Part shown: one piece after another, positions 1 to 12,239 of the stretch
Numbering within the stretch: the stretch's first letter is position 1
Layout of the letters: each line of letters starts with the position of its first letter
NCBI GenBank assembly: GCA_033060915.1
Contig: CM065388.1
Location: 34,574,001 to 34,638,000, forward strand
Direction of reading: 5' to 3'
Source of the DNA: Euryodendron excelsum
Taxonomy: Eukaryota > Streptophyta > Magnoliopsida > Ericales > Pentaphylacaceae
Length of the DNA stretch: 64,000 nt
Position numbers and translations under genes: made by a program
Notes under the pieces: model-generated
The model's database searches: none
What the model was told of the DNA's origin: nothing
Seen by the model: only the letters and a program-made list of their open reading frames with translations

Positions 1-1184
1 GAATATGATAGTTGCCTTGACCATAAAGAGACTCTTGAGTCAACTCATGATGACTCAATGAGTGATGAGGATAATGATGATGAGATCGTAGACCTTCAAA
101 AAGCTTATGACCAATTGTTTCAAGAGAGTTACAAATTGGAGAAAGTCAAAATTAAATGACTATAAAGATAAGGACTTTAGAAAAAGAGAAGGATGCATTG
201 AAATAAGAACTTATTGAAGCTCAAACTCTTATAAGTTAGTTGAATACTCAGAAAGTGACTCTTAGTGATAAGGTCAATGTTCCTGAGATAGAGAGTCATA
301 ATAAAGATGAGTTTAGAAAATTTTTTAAGGACAAAGTCAACAAACTTGAAACTGAACTTGCTAATGCTCATCTATCATTTAAGAAATATAATGCAGCCTC
401 AAAGAAGATTGATGAAATTTGGAATGCGCAAAAGAGCTCCTGTGACATGACTGGGATTGGATACACAGATAAGGATTCCAAATCTTCCCAAATGGTAAGT
501 CAGCCTAATTCTATGAGGGCTCAAGATAAGTCTTCCATACCAAGTGAGGCTAAGCATGCTAAGGATATTCTCTCATGCCACCATTATGAAACTAAAAGTC
601 ACATTAGGCCTCATTGTCCTAATTTGAAGGACAAGGTTGTGACTTTAAAAAAAAACACCGCCACATATGCACATGGTGTGCCTAATGATGAGACCAAGCC
701 TACTTGGTTTGTTTCCACTTGTCATTATTGTGGTGTTAAGGGTTATAACCGGCCTCATTGTCCTAGTTGGGAGACTAAGCATGTGCCTTATAAGTTCATT
801 ACTTCTCATATGCAGTCCAAATCTCCTAAGGTTGTTCAATCTCAAAAGTTTAACCTTATTTGTCATAATTGTGGTGTGTTTGGTCAGATTAGACCATGTT
901 ATCGCAAACTAAATAGGGTCTCTAGTTCTCATGCTTATAATCAACCTAGGAATTAATATGAGAGATTAGAAAATCATATTAGAGTCCTTACTATACATAT
1001 GAACAACTTTGTTTCCAAGTCAAGACATGTTTCCACAAATCATGATCAAAAGGGGAACCACTATGCCAAGGCAAGACCCAGGACTACACCCACACCTCAT
1101 GAGTTTATTGACAAATCTAAGATGACTATTATGTGGGTGAAAAAATCTGATTTGAAATTTTTGAGAACTCCTAGAAATTTGTAA
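1..1184 (+). pseudogene. copia-type Gag, C-terminal part, with several zinc knuckles
   Basis: The reading starts with an acidic stretch (MSDEDNDDEIVDLQ) and a heptad-like, Lys/Glu-rich region. It then has three zinc-knuckle-like units: CHHYETKSHIRPHC (first unit lacks the second Cys), CHYCGVKGYNRPHC (intact spacing) and CHNCGVFGQIRPCY (last Cys displaced). The first ~175 bases are in one frame that closes with stops near 160-230. The main open frame is 240-955, and a last segment is 999-1184. So this copy is broken by stops and small shifts. Gag would package element RNA in cytoplasmic particles. The minus-strand copy (26742-28389 plus 12240-12843) shows the same order of blocks and supplies the missing N-terminus with its UBN2-type domain. 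No pol follows. Confidence 0.75.
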
Positions 1185-2103
1185 GGGCAAGCCTTGTTAA
1201 GTAAAGGCAATTTGTTTCATAGACTAGGATGTGCTTCATGTTTATTTTGTTATCCTAGTGCTATATTTTTTTATTTTTTTAAAAAAAAGAAAGGAAAATG
1301 AGAAGGAGCTGAACATTGAGAATGTATTGAAATGGGTTTGACTTTTATGTCTTGAACTTCTTAATCTGATTCTTCAAGATGGGCTATTTTTTGTCTTGTC
1401 TAGGGTTTGTACTCTCATTGATCTCATTGGAGACTTGCATTCATCACACATTATCATGGATATATTTTTAGATCACCTTATGACCAATTGTTCTCATGTT
1501 TTTGTGATCTTTGAGCATGTTTGATATTGATATTTTTATGCTTATGTCATCTTGAGACTTATGTGGTATATTTTGGGTTTTGACGATAAGCATGCTGAGT
1601 CTAACACTCTTATAGCTTTGAGTTTGTTGCTAGCTGAGTGTTGTTTTGTTAAAGGCTAGTCCAATTTTTATTGGTTGTTTTGAATGAATGCTATTCTTTT
1701 TAGCATGTCTCTCTTTTGTCATTGCTTGTGTGGCTGTTGGATAATTCTTTATTATTTTGAGACAACAAGGGAGAGAGAAAATTTATGTGCTTATCTATTA
1801 TTTAGAAGGAGAATACGTTAAGGGGGAGATATCTTATTTCTCTTACTTCATGTGCTTACTTTGTCAATTTGTTGCAAAAAAAGGGGAGAAAATCTATGCT
1901 TGATATATACTTGTTCTCTTAATACCTTACACTTGATGGTATTTTTTTTCTTTTGGTTGTTTTAGTGTGTGCAGGTACAAGAGTTTAGGATGCTTGGTAT
2001 TTGATAGACATCACCCTTATGCTTAAGAGTTGGGTCTTTTTGTAATATTTTTAGATTCGTTGTAATTCACAATTTAGCATAGTTTTTTGGTCACGAAATT
2101 GCC
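1185..2103 (+). other. non-coding 3' region of the gag-only element
   Basis: There is no open frame of note between the end of gag and the polypurine tract. The sequence is T-rich. It aligns by eye, as reverse complement, with 8600-8850 and 11565-12240 in copy B (shared words around the phrases for 'gaccaattgttctcat' and 'ctcattgatctcattg'). This shows it is a conserved part of the family and not pol lost from one copy. Confidence 0.6.
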
Positions 2104-2115
2104 AAAGGGGGAAAT
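2104..2115 (+). other. polypurine tract of copy A
   Basis: AAAGGGGGAAAT lies directly before the LTR start TGTAAGG. It is the plus-strand priming site expected 5' of a 3' LTR. Copy B has the matching AAAGGGGGAGAT on the minus strand at 8032-8043. Confidence 0.8.
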
Positions 2116-3291
2116 TGTAAGGTTATGTAATTGGCTAAATTTCGTGCCAAGTCTTGTTTAATGTAATTTGAAAAATTGGGATGTCTATCACAAGCATTTG
2201 GAATGATCTTCATTGTTAATTCATGCAAGCTTGTGCTAAAAAAAGGTTGTATGAAGCTTCAAAATGTGCTATAGAATTTCGACAAGCCTTGATAGACTTC
2301 GAGACAAGTCGTGGGATGTGTTGGTGTGTATGGGAATTCACACTGACCCTTGTAGGACCGCTCGTGGGACGTTGCAGCACCTTGTGGGAAGAAACAATGT
2401 GCAAATTCTTCCAAGAGATTTTGTAGGATACTTCGTAGGATCTCACAAGACGTTGCTAAAAGATACAAAAAGGGTGCAGTTCAGAGAGGACTTTGCAGGA
2501 CACCTCGTAGGACCTCGCGGGACAGCTCACTGGAAGATACAAGAAGGGTGCAGTTCACAGAGAACTTCATGGGATAGCTCACGGGACCTCGCAGGATAGC
2601 TCGCTGGAAGATATAGAGAGGGTGCAGTTTTAGGATGGACTTTGCAGGACACCTTGCGCTCGTCAGTTCTACTTATGAACGATTTAGGGTTCCACTTCGT
2701 AAATTTTTTGAAGCTCTATAAATACCAACACTTACCCTAAAGTTCTAATCTAAGCCGTCACAAATAAAAATATATGAAGAGAAGTTTCTCCCATCTTCTA
2801 AAGGCTTAGAAACTAGGTTCTTAGCAAGATCAACCTTCATCATTGATTGGTTGATGTCTTGGAGGTGTTCAAGACGATGGTGGATTTGAGTTCAACTCTT
2901 GAAAGATTCCAAAGGTGTCATGGAGTTTGACATTCAATTAAGCATTGAAGAATCATATCAAAAGATAGAAATGTGATTGTGGGATTTGATCAATACGAAA
3001 AGAGCACACCTGCAAGTACGTAGATTCGGCACCCATGGATTGAGAGTATCTAGGGTTGCGTTGTAAGTTAACTCTTTTATATTCTTTCTTGATAGTGCTT
3101 GGTTGGTTGAACTAGGTTCCGTAGTTTTTTTCCTCTTTAGGTTTCCACGCAAAAATTGTGTGTCAATTGTGTGATTGGTTATTTTACGTGCCTTGACATA
3201 CTTTGTGATTGCATATAGCCATAGTCCTAACTATCCTAGGATTTCCTTAATATCCGTTCTTTAGCAAAGCATAGATTAAGGTTAGATTTTT
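2116..3291 (+). repeat. 3' LTR of the gag-only element, copy A
   Basis: It begins TGTAAGGTTATGTAATTGGC, matching the reverse complement of 29541-29558. It ends near 3291 in a T-rich run matching the end of the other LTRs, though the final CA has mutated. U3 holds about three imperfect copies of a 70-80 bp unit (2450-2640, with repeated words CAGGACACCTCGTAGGACCT and GAAGGGTGCAGTT). The minus-strand copies have a different repeated word there (GAAGTCTATCGAAGT), so U3 has turned over between copies. The TATA box is at 2716-2723. Confidence 0.75.
2716..2723 (+). promoter_or_regulatory. TATA box of the gag-only LTR
   Basis: TATAAATA in the context GCTCTATAAATACC. It lies where LTR transcription should start. 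The minus-strand LTRs have the equivalent TATAAATATGAGG (near 7545-7556 and 29103-29114), so it is conserved between copies. Confidence 0.6.
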
Positions 3292-3800
3292 TAGAGATCT
3301 TTCTGTGAGACGTTATTTTTTCAATTGATTTTTTTTTTAACTTTATGTCATTACATAAAGCTAATCCTTCCTAGATACAAGAATCAATTAACTACCAAAA
3401 GTATGATTTTGTAAGGAATATAAATTCCCATCATTTCTATCTCTTAGAGCCTTCTTGACTCTTTTGGCAAATAAGTATGGAAGGCTATCAATAAATTTAG
3501 ACTTTCAATGATCACTATTTGCATCAAAGAGTTGCATAACTCTATTTAAAAATACATCCTTATGCTATCTAAAATGGGTAAGAGTAGGATTCCTCAAATT
3601 TTGAAGTAAAGTCCTAACATTTTCATTATTACTAGTATATCTATCAGTAAAATGTTCATCAATGGCTAAAATTAGTGTATAAATTGATTTTTCGGTATTA
3701 GGATTAGTCTGATAAAAATCTTATTATAAATCTTAGTATAATTTCTGGTGATTGCCACTCACTTTGATAAGGTAGAAAATATTAATTCTCAGGAATAGTT
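3292..3800 (-). pseudogene. endogenous caulimovirid coat-protein fragment, decayed
   Basis: Read on the minus strand, this has the conserved layout of the central coat-protein region of plant pararetroviruses: a helical segment ending in a KSKFIDSLPYLFA-type motif, then a LYS..NHTFGS-type motif, and then, after a frameshift near 3375, a GLALCNDIKL-type motif followed by Lys-rich sequence. Stops and at least one shift interrupt it, and only part of the coat gene is present. It ends against the LTR of copy A at the left and fades into AT-rich DNA near 3800. No movement protein or polymerase is visible nearby. I infer an ancient integrated copy with no coding capacity. Family assignment rests on motif recognition only; petuvirus- or florendovirus-like groups are possible. 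Confidence 0.6.
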
Positions 3801-6800
3801 GTAAATAATTATTGTTATGCAACTAATAATCTTGTATAATAGGTGCCAAAAGTGTTATTACCGACAGGGCCGTAATGGCTATAAATTGATAAGTGTAGGC
3901 TAATTAACGAAAAAAAGATCGGCGAATGATTTTTTTTCCATACAAATAAACTGTTAATCTTCAATTAATCAATAAAAAATATTTTACTCATAAAATCAGT
4001 ATTTTAATTGGATAATATCCGATAATAAGGCTGCTATTTTTGTAATATGTGATTTTAAGCCCAATAATCTCATTTAACCATAATCTTCTTATAACCTTTT
4101 TTTGAAAAATACACTTCGACCTTATTCTGGTTAAAATTATTTTTCCAAACTTTGGGAGGACAAACACAAATTTTCCAACTCCCAAGTATAAAATTATTTT
4201 TCTAAACTTTAATTGAAAGAAATATTTTTAACCCATTTCAAAGTCAAATATTTTTTGAAGACAAAACAACATTTTTCACCTAGTTTTCAATGTCCATTAT
4301 TATTTTCAAAACTTCTGATAGATTAAAGTACTAAAATCAACATTAAGGTCTTTCCATTGGAAAATGACTTTTTTATGTATAATTTTTAACAAATAAAATC
4401 AATCTCTAAACCTTTTTTTGATGGTATTTTGAAGCCTTTGGCTTTGCTTTAAGTATATTTTTAAAGAAGAGTGATAGAAAATATTATGGGTCTAAAATAT
4501 TATTTTGGTGATTTTCCAACTTTGGAATGGAAGTATTATTTCTTGACCTCTTTTTTTATATTAATCTCTAAAATTGAGGTTAAAAATTGTATTTTTCATT
4601 TCTCAAGAAAAAAATTGTTTTCACGTACTTCAAAAATCAAATACTTTTTTTACTACCGAATATCTTTTTCTTTCTTATCTTCCCGTCATTATTTTATACA
4701 CTTTTTTTCAATAGGGGTTTGAGTTTAAGGAAGGGAAGACGGATGTTTGTGTTTGGAGTGTGTTGCAAAGAGAGAGAAAGAGAGAATCCTCATTCCTCAA
4801 TCTAGAAAATATTCAATCATAAGTCAATCACACATGCCTTTGAAATCCAATCACCTAAAATTAACGAGAGATTTGTTTCAATTATTCTACTAATCAACAT
4901 GACACATCATCAGTTAATAGGACAGCTGAAAAAACCTCCTTAATTTTGGGTAATTGAATTTTAACATATACATTTGACATAATTTTATTTACTTATAATA
5001 TTACATCAACAAAGTGACGTGACATCACCTTTACATTGAATATTTTCTCCCTTAATCACTTCATCTTCTGTTCTCCCCCATATCTTTCATTTTTTTTAGA
5101 CGTTTGATCACCTATATCACACGGGGCTCCATCTAGCGTAATAGAAATATTATTATACATGTATAACGCTAGCTCGGATGCATGCCTGCCTATCCTGTAA
5201 ATGCTTCACTTTTAAGAGTGGAATCAGGTTTAATTAATGCAATAGTAATCATTTTTCTTAATGAAAATGCGAGTTTGGATTACAATTATAGTCAGGAAAA
5301 TGGCATTCTTCAAAAAAAATAAAATAATAATTGCACCAAAATGATATAGTAATAACACTTTTATAATTAAAACATCATAACAGGTGCTTTGGTTTTAATT
5401 AAAAAGCTCACAAGGGCAATGCTATATAACTTTACTATTTATACAAAATTTATTTTTAGAATGATATAGTTAAATGGTAAGCTTTTATTTTAAAACAAAA
5501 TACCATTATGAAAATATTAAGGTGAATCTCACCTAGATTCCCTGTGGTTTCATGTATCAATAGCTGAACCTCTTACATTTAAAAAGTAGGTACTTAGATC
5601 CTATTGTTACCTACAGGTGGGGGTGGATTTTGGTCTGGTCATGTTGGGTCGGGCTTACACTAAAAGTAATAAATTACTATCGGCCCTGAAACTAAATCCC
5701 TAGCTCACCCATTTAACCCAATATTTCTTAATAAGTAATTTTCTTTTCTAAAACTAAACTTAAATAGCATAAAATCTAATTAAATAGATATATTAAAATA
5801 TATATTATTTTACATATACTGAAGAACGAATGAGGAGGCCAAGTGCAGTTGGAGAAGAAGAATTTTGGTATGAGGTAACAGGAAATTTTGTTTCAAGTAT
5901 TTCTTGCTTTTGAGGAGAGTACAGGTTGGCTACGCTAAAAGCATTAGCATGGAACACCAAGGATTGGGATTCCTCTCCTGAGTTGGACTTAGAGGACGGC
6001 AATGACAGAGACTATGAGTTCGGCTGTTTTTCTGGAGCAGCAACTGGAGTGTTATCTCCTGGTTTTAACCATCTGATGTAAGAATGAAGTCAAAATTGGT
6101 CACAACATTGATAACCCTGTATCGCAAGCACGAGCAGCCTCCACTTGGGTGCCTGTTAAGAGATCATGTACAACATAGTTAAGCATAAACATTTTAAGCT
6201 TATATTGTCGTACTATATAAGGACATAAGGTGAGATGTTAAGCATAAACATTTTAAACTAATGTAGTCATTCGTAGGTTTATATAAGCATAAACATAGGA
6301 GTACAAGTTGAAACTCACTGCAAGTAACAAGGTATGCCTTGGTGAGATATTAACATTATATTGCATATCGTTGCATTTTCTCCGTTGGTTTGTAATGAAG
6401 TTTTCGTGGCTTGCCTGTTGTCATTTTTACAATGCGTTCGTTTATTTTCTTGGATAATTCTCACAGCTCACTTTGCTAGGGATGTTACCACAGAGAAGAT
6501 ATAAGGACATAAGGTGAGATGTTTTGGAGTTGTCTGTATAGTCATCCAGTATCTACTATCTAGAATAGAAAGCATCGTAAGAGGCCACTTCGGCCGTACT
6601 AGAACAGTAGAAAACCCTCCGTTTGATATTGTAATTCATGCAGAGCTCTTTGGATGCTGGTTTTAAAAAAAGGCTTAGAAACTGCCCTCTTCGATTAAGG
6701 TTCTTTTTTCATTTTTGTTTTGTTTTCGTACACTCAAAAAATAAAAATAGACCATTGAAAACACTATCATCTAAAACAGTTCAAAAAACTAATAAAACAC

Positions 6801-6906
6801 CCTTTCTATTTTTTTTTTTTTTTGAAAAAATATTAGTTACAAGTATTGTACCACTTTATTATGCTGATATTATACAGCGGGTCATGATATACAACTAATA
6901 TGAGTA
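3801..6906. other. AT-rich intergenic DNA, nothing assigned
   Basis: I find no supportable gene. Short open frames here have no recognisable motif. Small features: a ~23 bp word (ATAAGGACATAAGGTGAGAT) occurs near 6216 and again near 6498, and GCATAAACATTTTAA recurs near 6183 and 6242. At 5930-6075, plus frame, there is a short open stretch (LAWNTKDWDSSPELDLED..) that looks gene-like in composition, but it lacks a start and stops nearby; I cannot name it. Confidence 0.4.
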
Positions 6907-8031
6907 TGGAAAACCCCTCGTCTGGTCTATGACTTTGTTAAAATATAGTTAAGACCCAATACTATAATAGTTATGACAATGATTACGTGCAACACAAAAC
7001 ATGACAAGATAAGTAAAGTAAATCAAGTGCACAATTGGCATACAATATTTTTGCGTGAAAAACTCTAATTGGGTAAAAAAACTTATGGGACCTAATCCAG
7101 CCAACCAAATATTATCAAGAAAGAATACAAAAGAGTCAACTTACAACACAACTCTTGATACTCCCAATCCACGGGTGCTGAATCCTTGTGCTTATGGTTG
7201 TACTTTTCTTGTATTGATCGAATCCCACAATCATGTATTTATTCTTTGATATGATTCTTCTATGCTTGATTGAGTATTAACTCCACAACATTTTTGGAAT
7301 CCTTCAAGAACTGAACTCAAATCCACCACCGTCTTAAACTCCTTCAAGACATCAACCAATCAAGAATGAAAGTTGATCTTGCTAAGAATCTAGTTGAGAG
7401 CCTCTTCAAGGTATGTAGAAACCTTTAAAATAATTTTCTCAGCAGCTTCGCTCTCATAGAAATCCTTTGAATCTAAAGCAATTGTGCAATATATTTTTTC
7501 AAAAGTTTTTGGCCTCCTTCGACTTGTATTTTGGCTTTCCCATAACCTCATATTTATAGAAGAAGCAAATTAGAGTTTTTGGGCTTCCATAATGGTCAAA
7601 AAAGCAAGTTTTGGGCTTCCCTAGGTCTAAATCTCAGGCACCTCATGCAGTGAAATCTGTTGAAGTCTAGCGAGATCCAAAATTTCCAGATGGGGACTTC
7701 TCTAGTTCTTCTGTCGAGGTCTATCAAAATCTATCGAAGTTTTTAACAAAGCATACACTCAATGTGTTTCTTTTATCAAAGTCTATCAAAGTCTAGCAAA
7801 GTTGCAACAGAACACCTAATAGAGTCTCCACTCTGTTTCTTCTACCGAGATCTACCGACATTCATCAAAGTCCAAATTCAATCATCTGATGTATAATTGG
7901 AGACTCTCTTAGCACGAGTTCGAATGAATAGACATTAAGAACATCCCAAATGCTTGGGACAGAAACCCTAACATCCAAAATTACAAAGAATTAAATAGGT
8001 TACAAAACTTAGCCAATTAAATAATGTTACA
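6907..8031 (-). repeat. 3' LTR of the gag-only element, copy B
   Basis: On the minus strand it runs from TGTAAC (8031) to ...GTTTTCCA (6907). It is about 1.1 kb, the same as its partner at 28448-29558, and shares long blocks with it (TACTCCCAATCCACG; GATTCTTC.ATG.TTGATTGAGT). Both carry repeated GAAGTCTATCGAAGT-like words. Many scattered differences between the two LTRs suggest an old insertion. Confidence 0.75.
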
Positions 8032-8043
8032 ATCTCCCCCTTT
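8032..8043 (-). other. polypurine tract of copy B
   Basis: The minus strand reads AAAGGGGGAGAT immediately 5' of the 3' LTR start TGTAAC. It matches the tract of copy A with one substitution. Confidence 0.8.
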
Positions 8044-8852
8044 GACAATTTCATGCCAAAACCCTATTTTAAACTGTGAATTACAAGAAATCTTAAAAGA
8101 TTAATTACAATATGACCCAACTCACAAGCATAAGAAAGTTGTTTAGCAAACATGAAGCATTCCAACCTCTTGCACTTGTACAATATCCACTAAACAAGAG
8201 ACAAAACACCATCAAGTGTAAGGTATCAAAGAATAGCATCATCAGTATATCTCTCCTCTTTTTTTGGAACAAATTGTCAAAACAATTACATGAGCAAGAG
8301 ATAGAAACAAAACTGATATATAAAGCAGGATCGGAGTACATGCAACAAAACAAAAGGAAGAAGTCTTGACTAGCCATACAAGATGAACCAATAAAACCAG
8401 GTTGATAAAAAAAAAAAAAACAACCAGATTTGAACTTTGTGGCCTCTAGGTCCAGTGAGTTCTCATGAAGTATCGCGCAAGATGTTGCGGCCTCAAGGTC
8501 ATGAAGTATCGCGCAAGATGTTGCGGCCTCAAGGTCTCGCGATGTCAGTAGAAAAGCTAAAACTAGCCAAAAAAATTTAAAAAATTTCATAAAAAGAATC
8601 TTGGCATGAGCATGCCTATCAACAAAACACAAAATATACCCCATGAGTCTCATGATGACATTAGCGTGAAAAAATTAACATCAAACATGCTCAAAGATCA
8701 CAGAAAATGAGAACAATTGGTCATAAAGTAGTTAAAAGTATATCCATGACAATGTATAATGAATGCATGAACTTCATTAAGATCAATGAGAATATAGATC
8801 CTAGACTTGATCAAGAATAGCACATCATGAAGAAAAACTTGAAGAAGCACAT
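8044..8852 (-). other. non-coding 3' region of copy B (first part)
   Basis: It corresponds to the stretch just upstream of the polypurine tract in copy A. The open frame across 8105-8653 on the minus strand comes from a tandem duplication and has no domain. It contains a perfect 36 bp tandem repeat at 8464-8535. Confidence 0.5.
8464..8535. repeat. perfect two-copy 36 bp tandem repeat
   Basis: Two identical 36 bp units lie side by side (8464-8499, 8500-8535), each containing ATCGCGCAAGATGTTGCGG. The surrounding element is old, so a perfect duplication is probably a recent slippage or unequal-exchange event. Confidence 0.85.
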
Positions 8853-9411
8853 TGTAAAACCCTGATTTTTTTAAAATTAATATAAATTTTTTATTAATAT
8901 TTGTATCAAGATTTAATTTATTACTGTACAGTTATTTATTTTAGTGCCTTTGAAATTATTTATCATCAGGGTGATTATGAGATTTATTAATTCTTGGGTT
9001 GGTTTAATTTTAATTTGCTATTAAGTAATTTTATTCCAGTGAAATCAGCCACACCATAGAATTTTGTACTATATATATATATATATACTGGGGTTGGGAG
9101 AGAACCTTAGAAACATATCAATAGACGAAAAAAAGAATGAGCTTACCGCTTAGAGGGATAAAAGAGTGATGGTGGCGGCTAGGAGCAAGAGGAGGAAAAG
9201 GACTTTTTTTGGCGAGTGTCCTGGCAACCATCCGAAGAGGTAGGGTAATGTAGCATCTTGTTGTTTGATGTTTGTTTATACATATAGCTATATTGACGAT
9301 GGATTGGTTCTATTTCTCTTTGTCATAATTTCTGTTAGGTAATTCATATATATGCATGCATTGAAAGTCGGAATATTTTTTTTATTCTTGGGAAGCATCT
9401 TCCCATTGTAG

Positions 9412-9445
<34 letters not shown>

Positions 9446-11559
9446 GGTATGAACAATATTGGTGGTATTGTGTATATAGTGGAGGTGGTTTGCTTGTATG
9501 TGTGTGGGTCATTATCAGCCGTGTCGACTAGCGGAGCACAAAGAGGTTATCATATAGTTGTCGGACGCAGGATAGTGGATTGGTGTAGTGGGCCAAGAGC
9601 GGTGGAAACTAAAATCTGTTTTTACTTATATAGGTAGATAAATCGTTTTGGTATACATAAAGCTTGGCTTATATGAAGAAAATTTGTATATGAAAACACA
9701 TCATTGGGTGCATGTGTTTGCGGTGGCAGAATCGTAGGTCTGTTTGACCATGTGTGTGTGATAGTGGCAGCGGCAAGGTGGCCACGGTTTGGTTTGTGTG
9801 GGAATGTCTCCGTGTAAGTATATATATATACATATACCTGTTGTGTGTATGTGTGTGTGTAGAACTGGGTGCAACAAGAAAATAAAATAAGAGGGAAAGA
9901 ACCAGGTTAATGTTCGTTGATGGTGGCTGGGCAATTTACTTGCAAGAGGGGAAATATGGCCAGTCATGCCCATGGGAAGGGTGAGAAGAGAAAGGGAAGA
10001 GAAGAAAATAAAGAAAGGAAGAAAAAGGAAAAGGAAAAGAAGTAAGGGAATGGAGAGTTTTTCCTACATAGAGAAACTAGAATTTTTAGAGAGAGAAACA
10101 GCTGGTCGGCTGTGTGGGAGGGAAGATTTTGCATAAAATCCAGTGTAGGCATGCTCACCGAAATTACAATACACCCTAGTGTGCTTGGGACCTTTGGGGC
10201 AGGTTCCAAGTTTATAAAACCTCTTACCCTAAATTTTTCAATGTGCTGAATCCATTTTTTATGTTAATTTGATCAAATTCTAACCCTTGAATAGTGATCG
10301 CGATGGGGTAGAGAATGTAGGGTGAACGGCTATTGTGTGACCAATCAGCGATCGAACGTGTTCAGATTGCTATATAATTTTAATATGTTGATCTTGCTAA
10401 AAAATATTGATAATTGAGCAGATTGATTTCATAAATTGATGTTTCGAATGGTATTTGCATAAGATGATAGTCTTAGCATTTTGAATACATGCTACATACC
10501 TGAAGTTTATACAGTGATGAATTACAATCCCATTATTTCATTAATTGATTATTTAATATGATTATTGTTCAATACCAATTATTGCATGATATTTTAATCC
10601 TTTTGATATGCCATGTTCTTGGTTATTATTATTTTGAATGTTATGATAATTGAGACATACATGGTATTTATTGGCATAGACATGATGGTGTAATAGTAAT
10701 ATGAATTTGGGTATCAAATGAAAATATCGAGAATTTGTGGCATCTGAAAAAAGATAGAAATTTCAATGATTGTGACTTGAGAATAATGGAAATTTTGAAA
10801 TACTAACAAGCATGGGGATATAAGCAAGTAGGGATTGTTTCTCCCTCGGATGAAAAGTCCAGAATTGAGTCTTGGCCAAGTATGTTTAGCGTACTTAGAG
10901 GCGTGTTAGTCCACTCGTACCACAGATAAAAGTTCTAAAAATGGAGTTGGTGGATGGTACCATGAATTTGAGCTCCCAAAGCCGTTGTTTCTCCCAAAGA
11001 ATTAATATACGACAGTGAGTAAAGGAATATAAAAGTTGGAAGATGTATTGAATAATGAGCTATTATAGCATTGAGCAGAATAAATGGTGAAGCGCATTAA
11101 AGTGGGAACAAGGGATTATCATATGTATTGCATTCATTTGCTTACTATTGTCATCGCGTCTATATTCTTCTTTATGTGCTACATGATGTATTTGGATGTT
11201 CTAGACTATTGGGCGAAAGTTCATACCCTACCAGATCTTGCAGGTTATAATCTTAATGGAAAGGTGGTACAAAATTATCCACAAATGACATTTGCTTGGA
11301 AGTATTATTAGAAATTAGAATTTTCTTATTATTATTTCCTCAAAATTATGAGAACTTTGTATTGTATTTTGTTTTAGAATAATTGGGATTTGGAATTCAG
11401 ATTATTATTAATGGAGTGACGTGTAGAAGATCTATTGAACTTCTAAACTTTCTTTAACTTGGACTTTATTAATTTTCTTTTAAACCAATGGAAATTGATT
11501 TCTTTTGTTAAAGTTATTCTATTTTCATTAAAATCACCCCTGAATTTTGGGGTGTGACA
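8853..11559. mobile_element. 2.7 kb solo LTR inside copy B
   Basis: It begins TGTAAAACCCTGATTTTT and ends TTTTGGGGTGTGACA. It is flanked by a perfect five-base duplication CACAT (8848-8852 and 11560-11564), which proves an LTR-type insertion. There is no internal coding region, primer site or second LTR, so it is a solo LTR left by LTR-LTR recombination. The near-palindromic ends (TGTAAAACCC.../...GGGTGTGACA) and the length resemble chromovirus (Tekay/Del-type) LTRs; that is a resemblance only. Orientation cannot be told from the ends. It holds (TA)n runs at 9063-9087 and 9414-9442. Short open frames inside (for example 11084-11311) have no domain. Confidence 0.85.
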
Positions 11560-11564
11560 CACAT

Positions 11565-12239
11565 GACCTAGAAGTCAAATCCATTTCATCCCCTACTCAA
11601 AATTTAAGCACTCCCCCTCAACAATTGCAATGAAATTTCAACCCTACCTCTCTAAGAATGTTAACATTGAAGCATAAAGAGATGGTGGTTTCTACACGCA
11701 TGAGTATATAACCTTCTCCTCTTATCACCTAATAATGGCAGCTGCATTCACACTCACTGATGGCCCTTTCCATCAAGGATATAAGACTAACAAGAAGAGA
11801 AATTATATAAACATGGTCAATCTAGTTATGAGAAGTTTCGAGGAGTTTTCAACAATGATGTTTGCTTTAGAAGGATTATAAAAAGTAGATTATATATTCT
11901 AAGAGATCTCATGAAGTAGTTATCAAATGAACATGAATCACAAGTATCATAAAGACTACTAAAACTATTGACTCATTAGGATGCAAGCAGTAGAACATAT
12001 AAGATTCAATCTTAAACATGTCATTACATCAATCAACTCATGTAGAATGTTTTAAGCCAATAATTAGCACAACTAAACTAAGACACACAAAAAAAAAATC
12101 TTTTTGGTATTTTTTTAAGTTCTATTTTTTTCAATAAATCAAACAAAACGAAAAAAAATGCAAAAATTATCATAGCTCTAGGGACATAAAATAAGCATGA
12201 AGCACAAATATCTTAGACTATGTCACAAGTAGTCTTTAC
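11565..12239 (-). other. non-coding 3' region of copy B (second part)
   Basis: This is the continuation of the gag-only element's 3' region between the solo LTR and gag. No open frame of interest is seen. Confidence 0.5.

Larger units (their letters stand above)
1..3291 (+). mobile_element. 3' part of a gag-only (TR-GAG-like) copia-type retrotransposon, copy A
   Basis: This element enters the window already inside its gag gene. It continues through about 0.9 kb of non-coding DNA, a polypurine tract (2104-2115) and a 3' LTR (2116-about 3291). Neither here nor in the fuller copy at 6907-29558 is there any protease, integrase, reverse transcriptase or RNase H between gag and the polypurine tract. 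The two copies are colinear through gag, the non-coding stretch and the LTR, so this is one family. A copia-type gag with no pol fits the non-autonomous TR-GAG class described in plants. That class name is my assignment from architecture. The right boundary is set by similarity to the other copy's LTR, because the terminal CA is mutated. The target duplication cannot be tested as the 5' end lies outside the window. Confidence 0.75.

Noticed and set aside
5930..6075. Possible exon (LAWNTKDWDSSPELDLED) recalling SBP-box protein N-termini
   Set aside because: Too short, closed by stops on both sides, no SBP domain, and no splice-linked partner found.
8105..8653. 182-codon minus-strand open frame
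   Set aside because: It is made open by the 36 bp tandem duplication inside non-coding retroelement DNA; no motif, and an in-frame repeated peptide.
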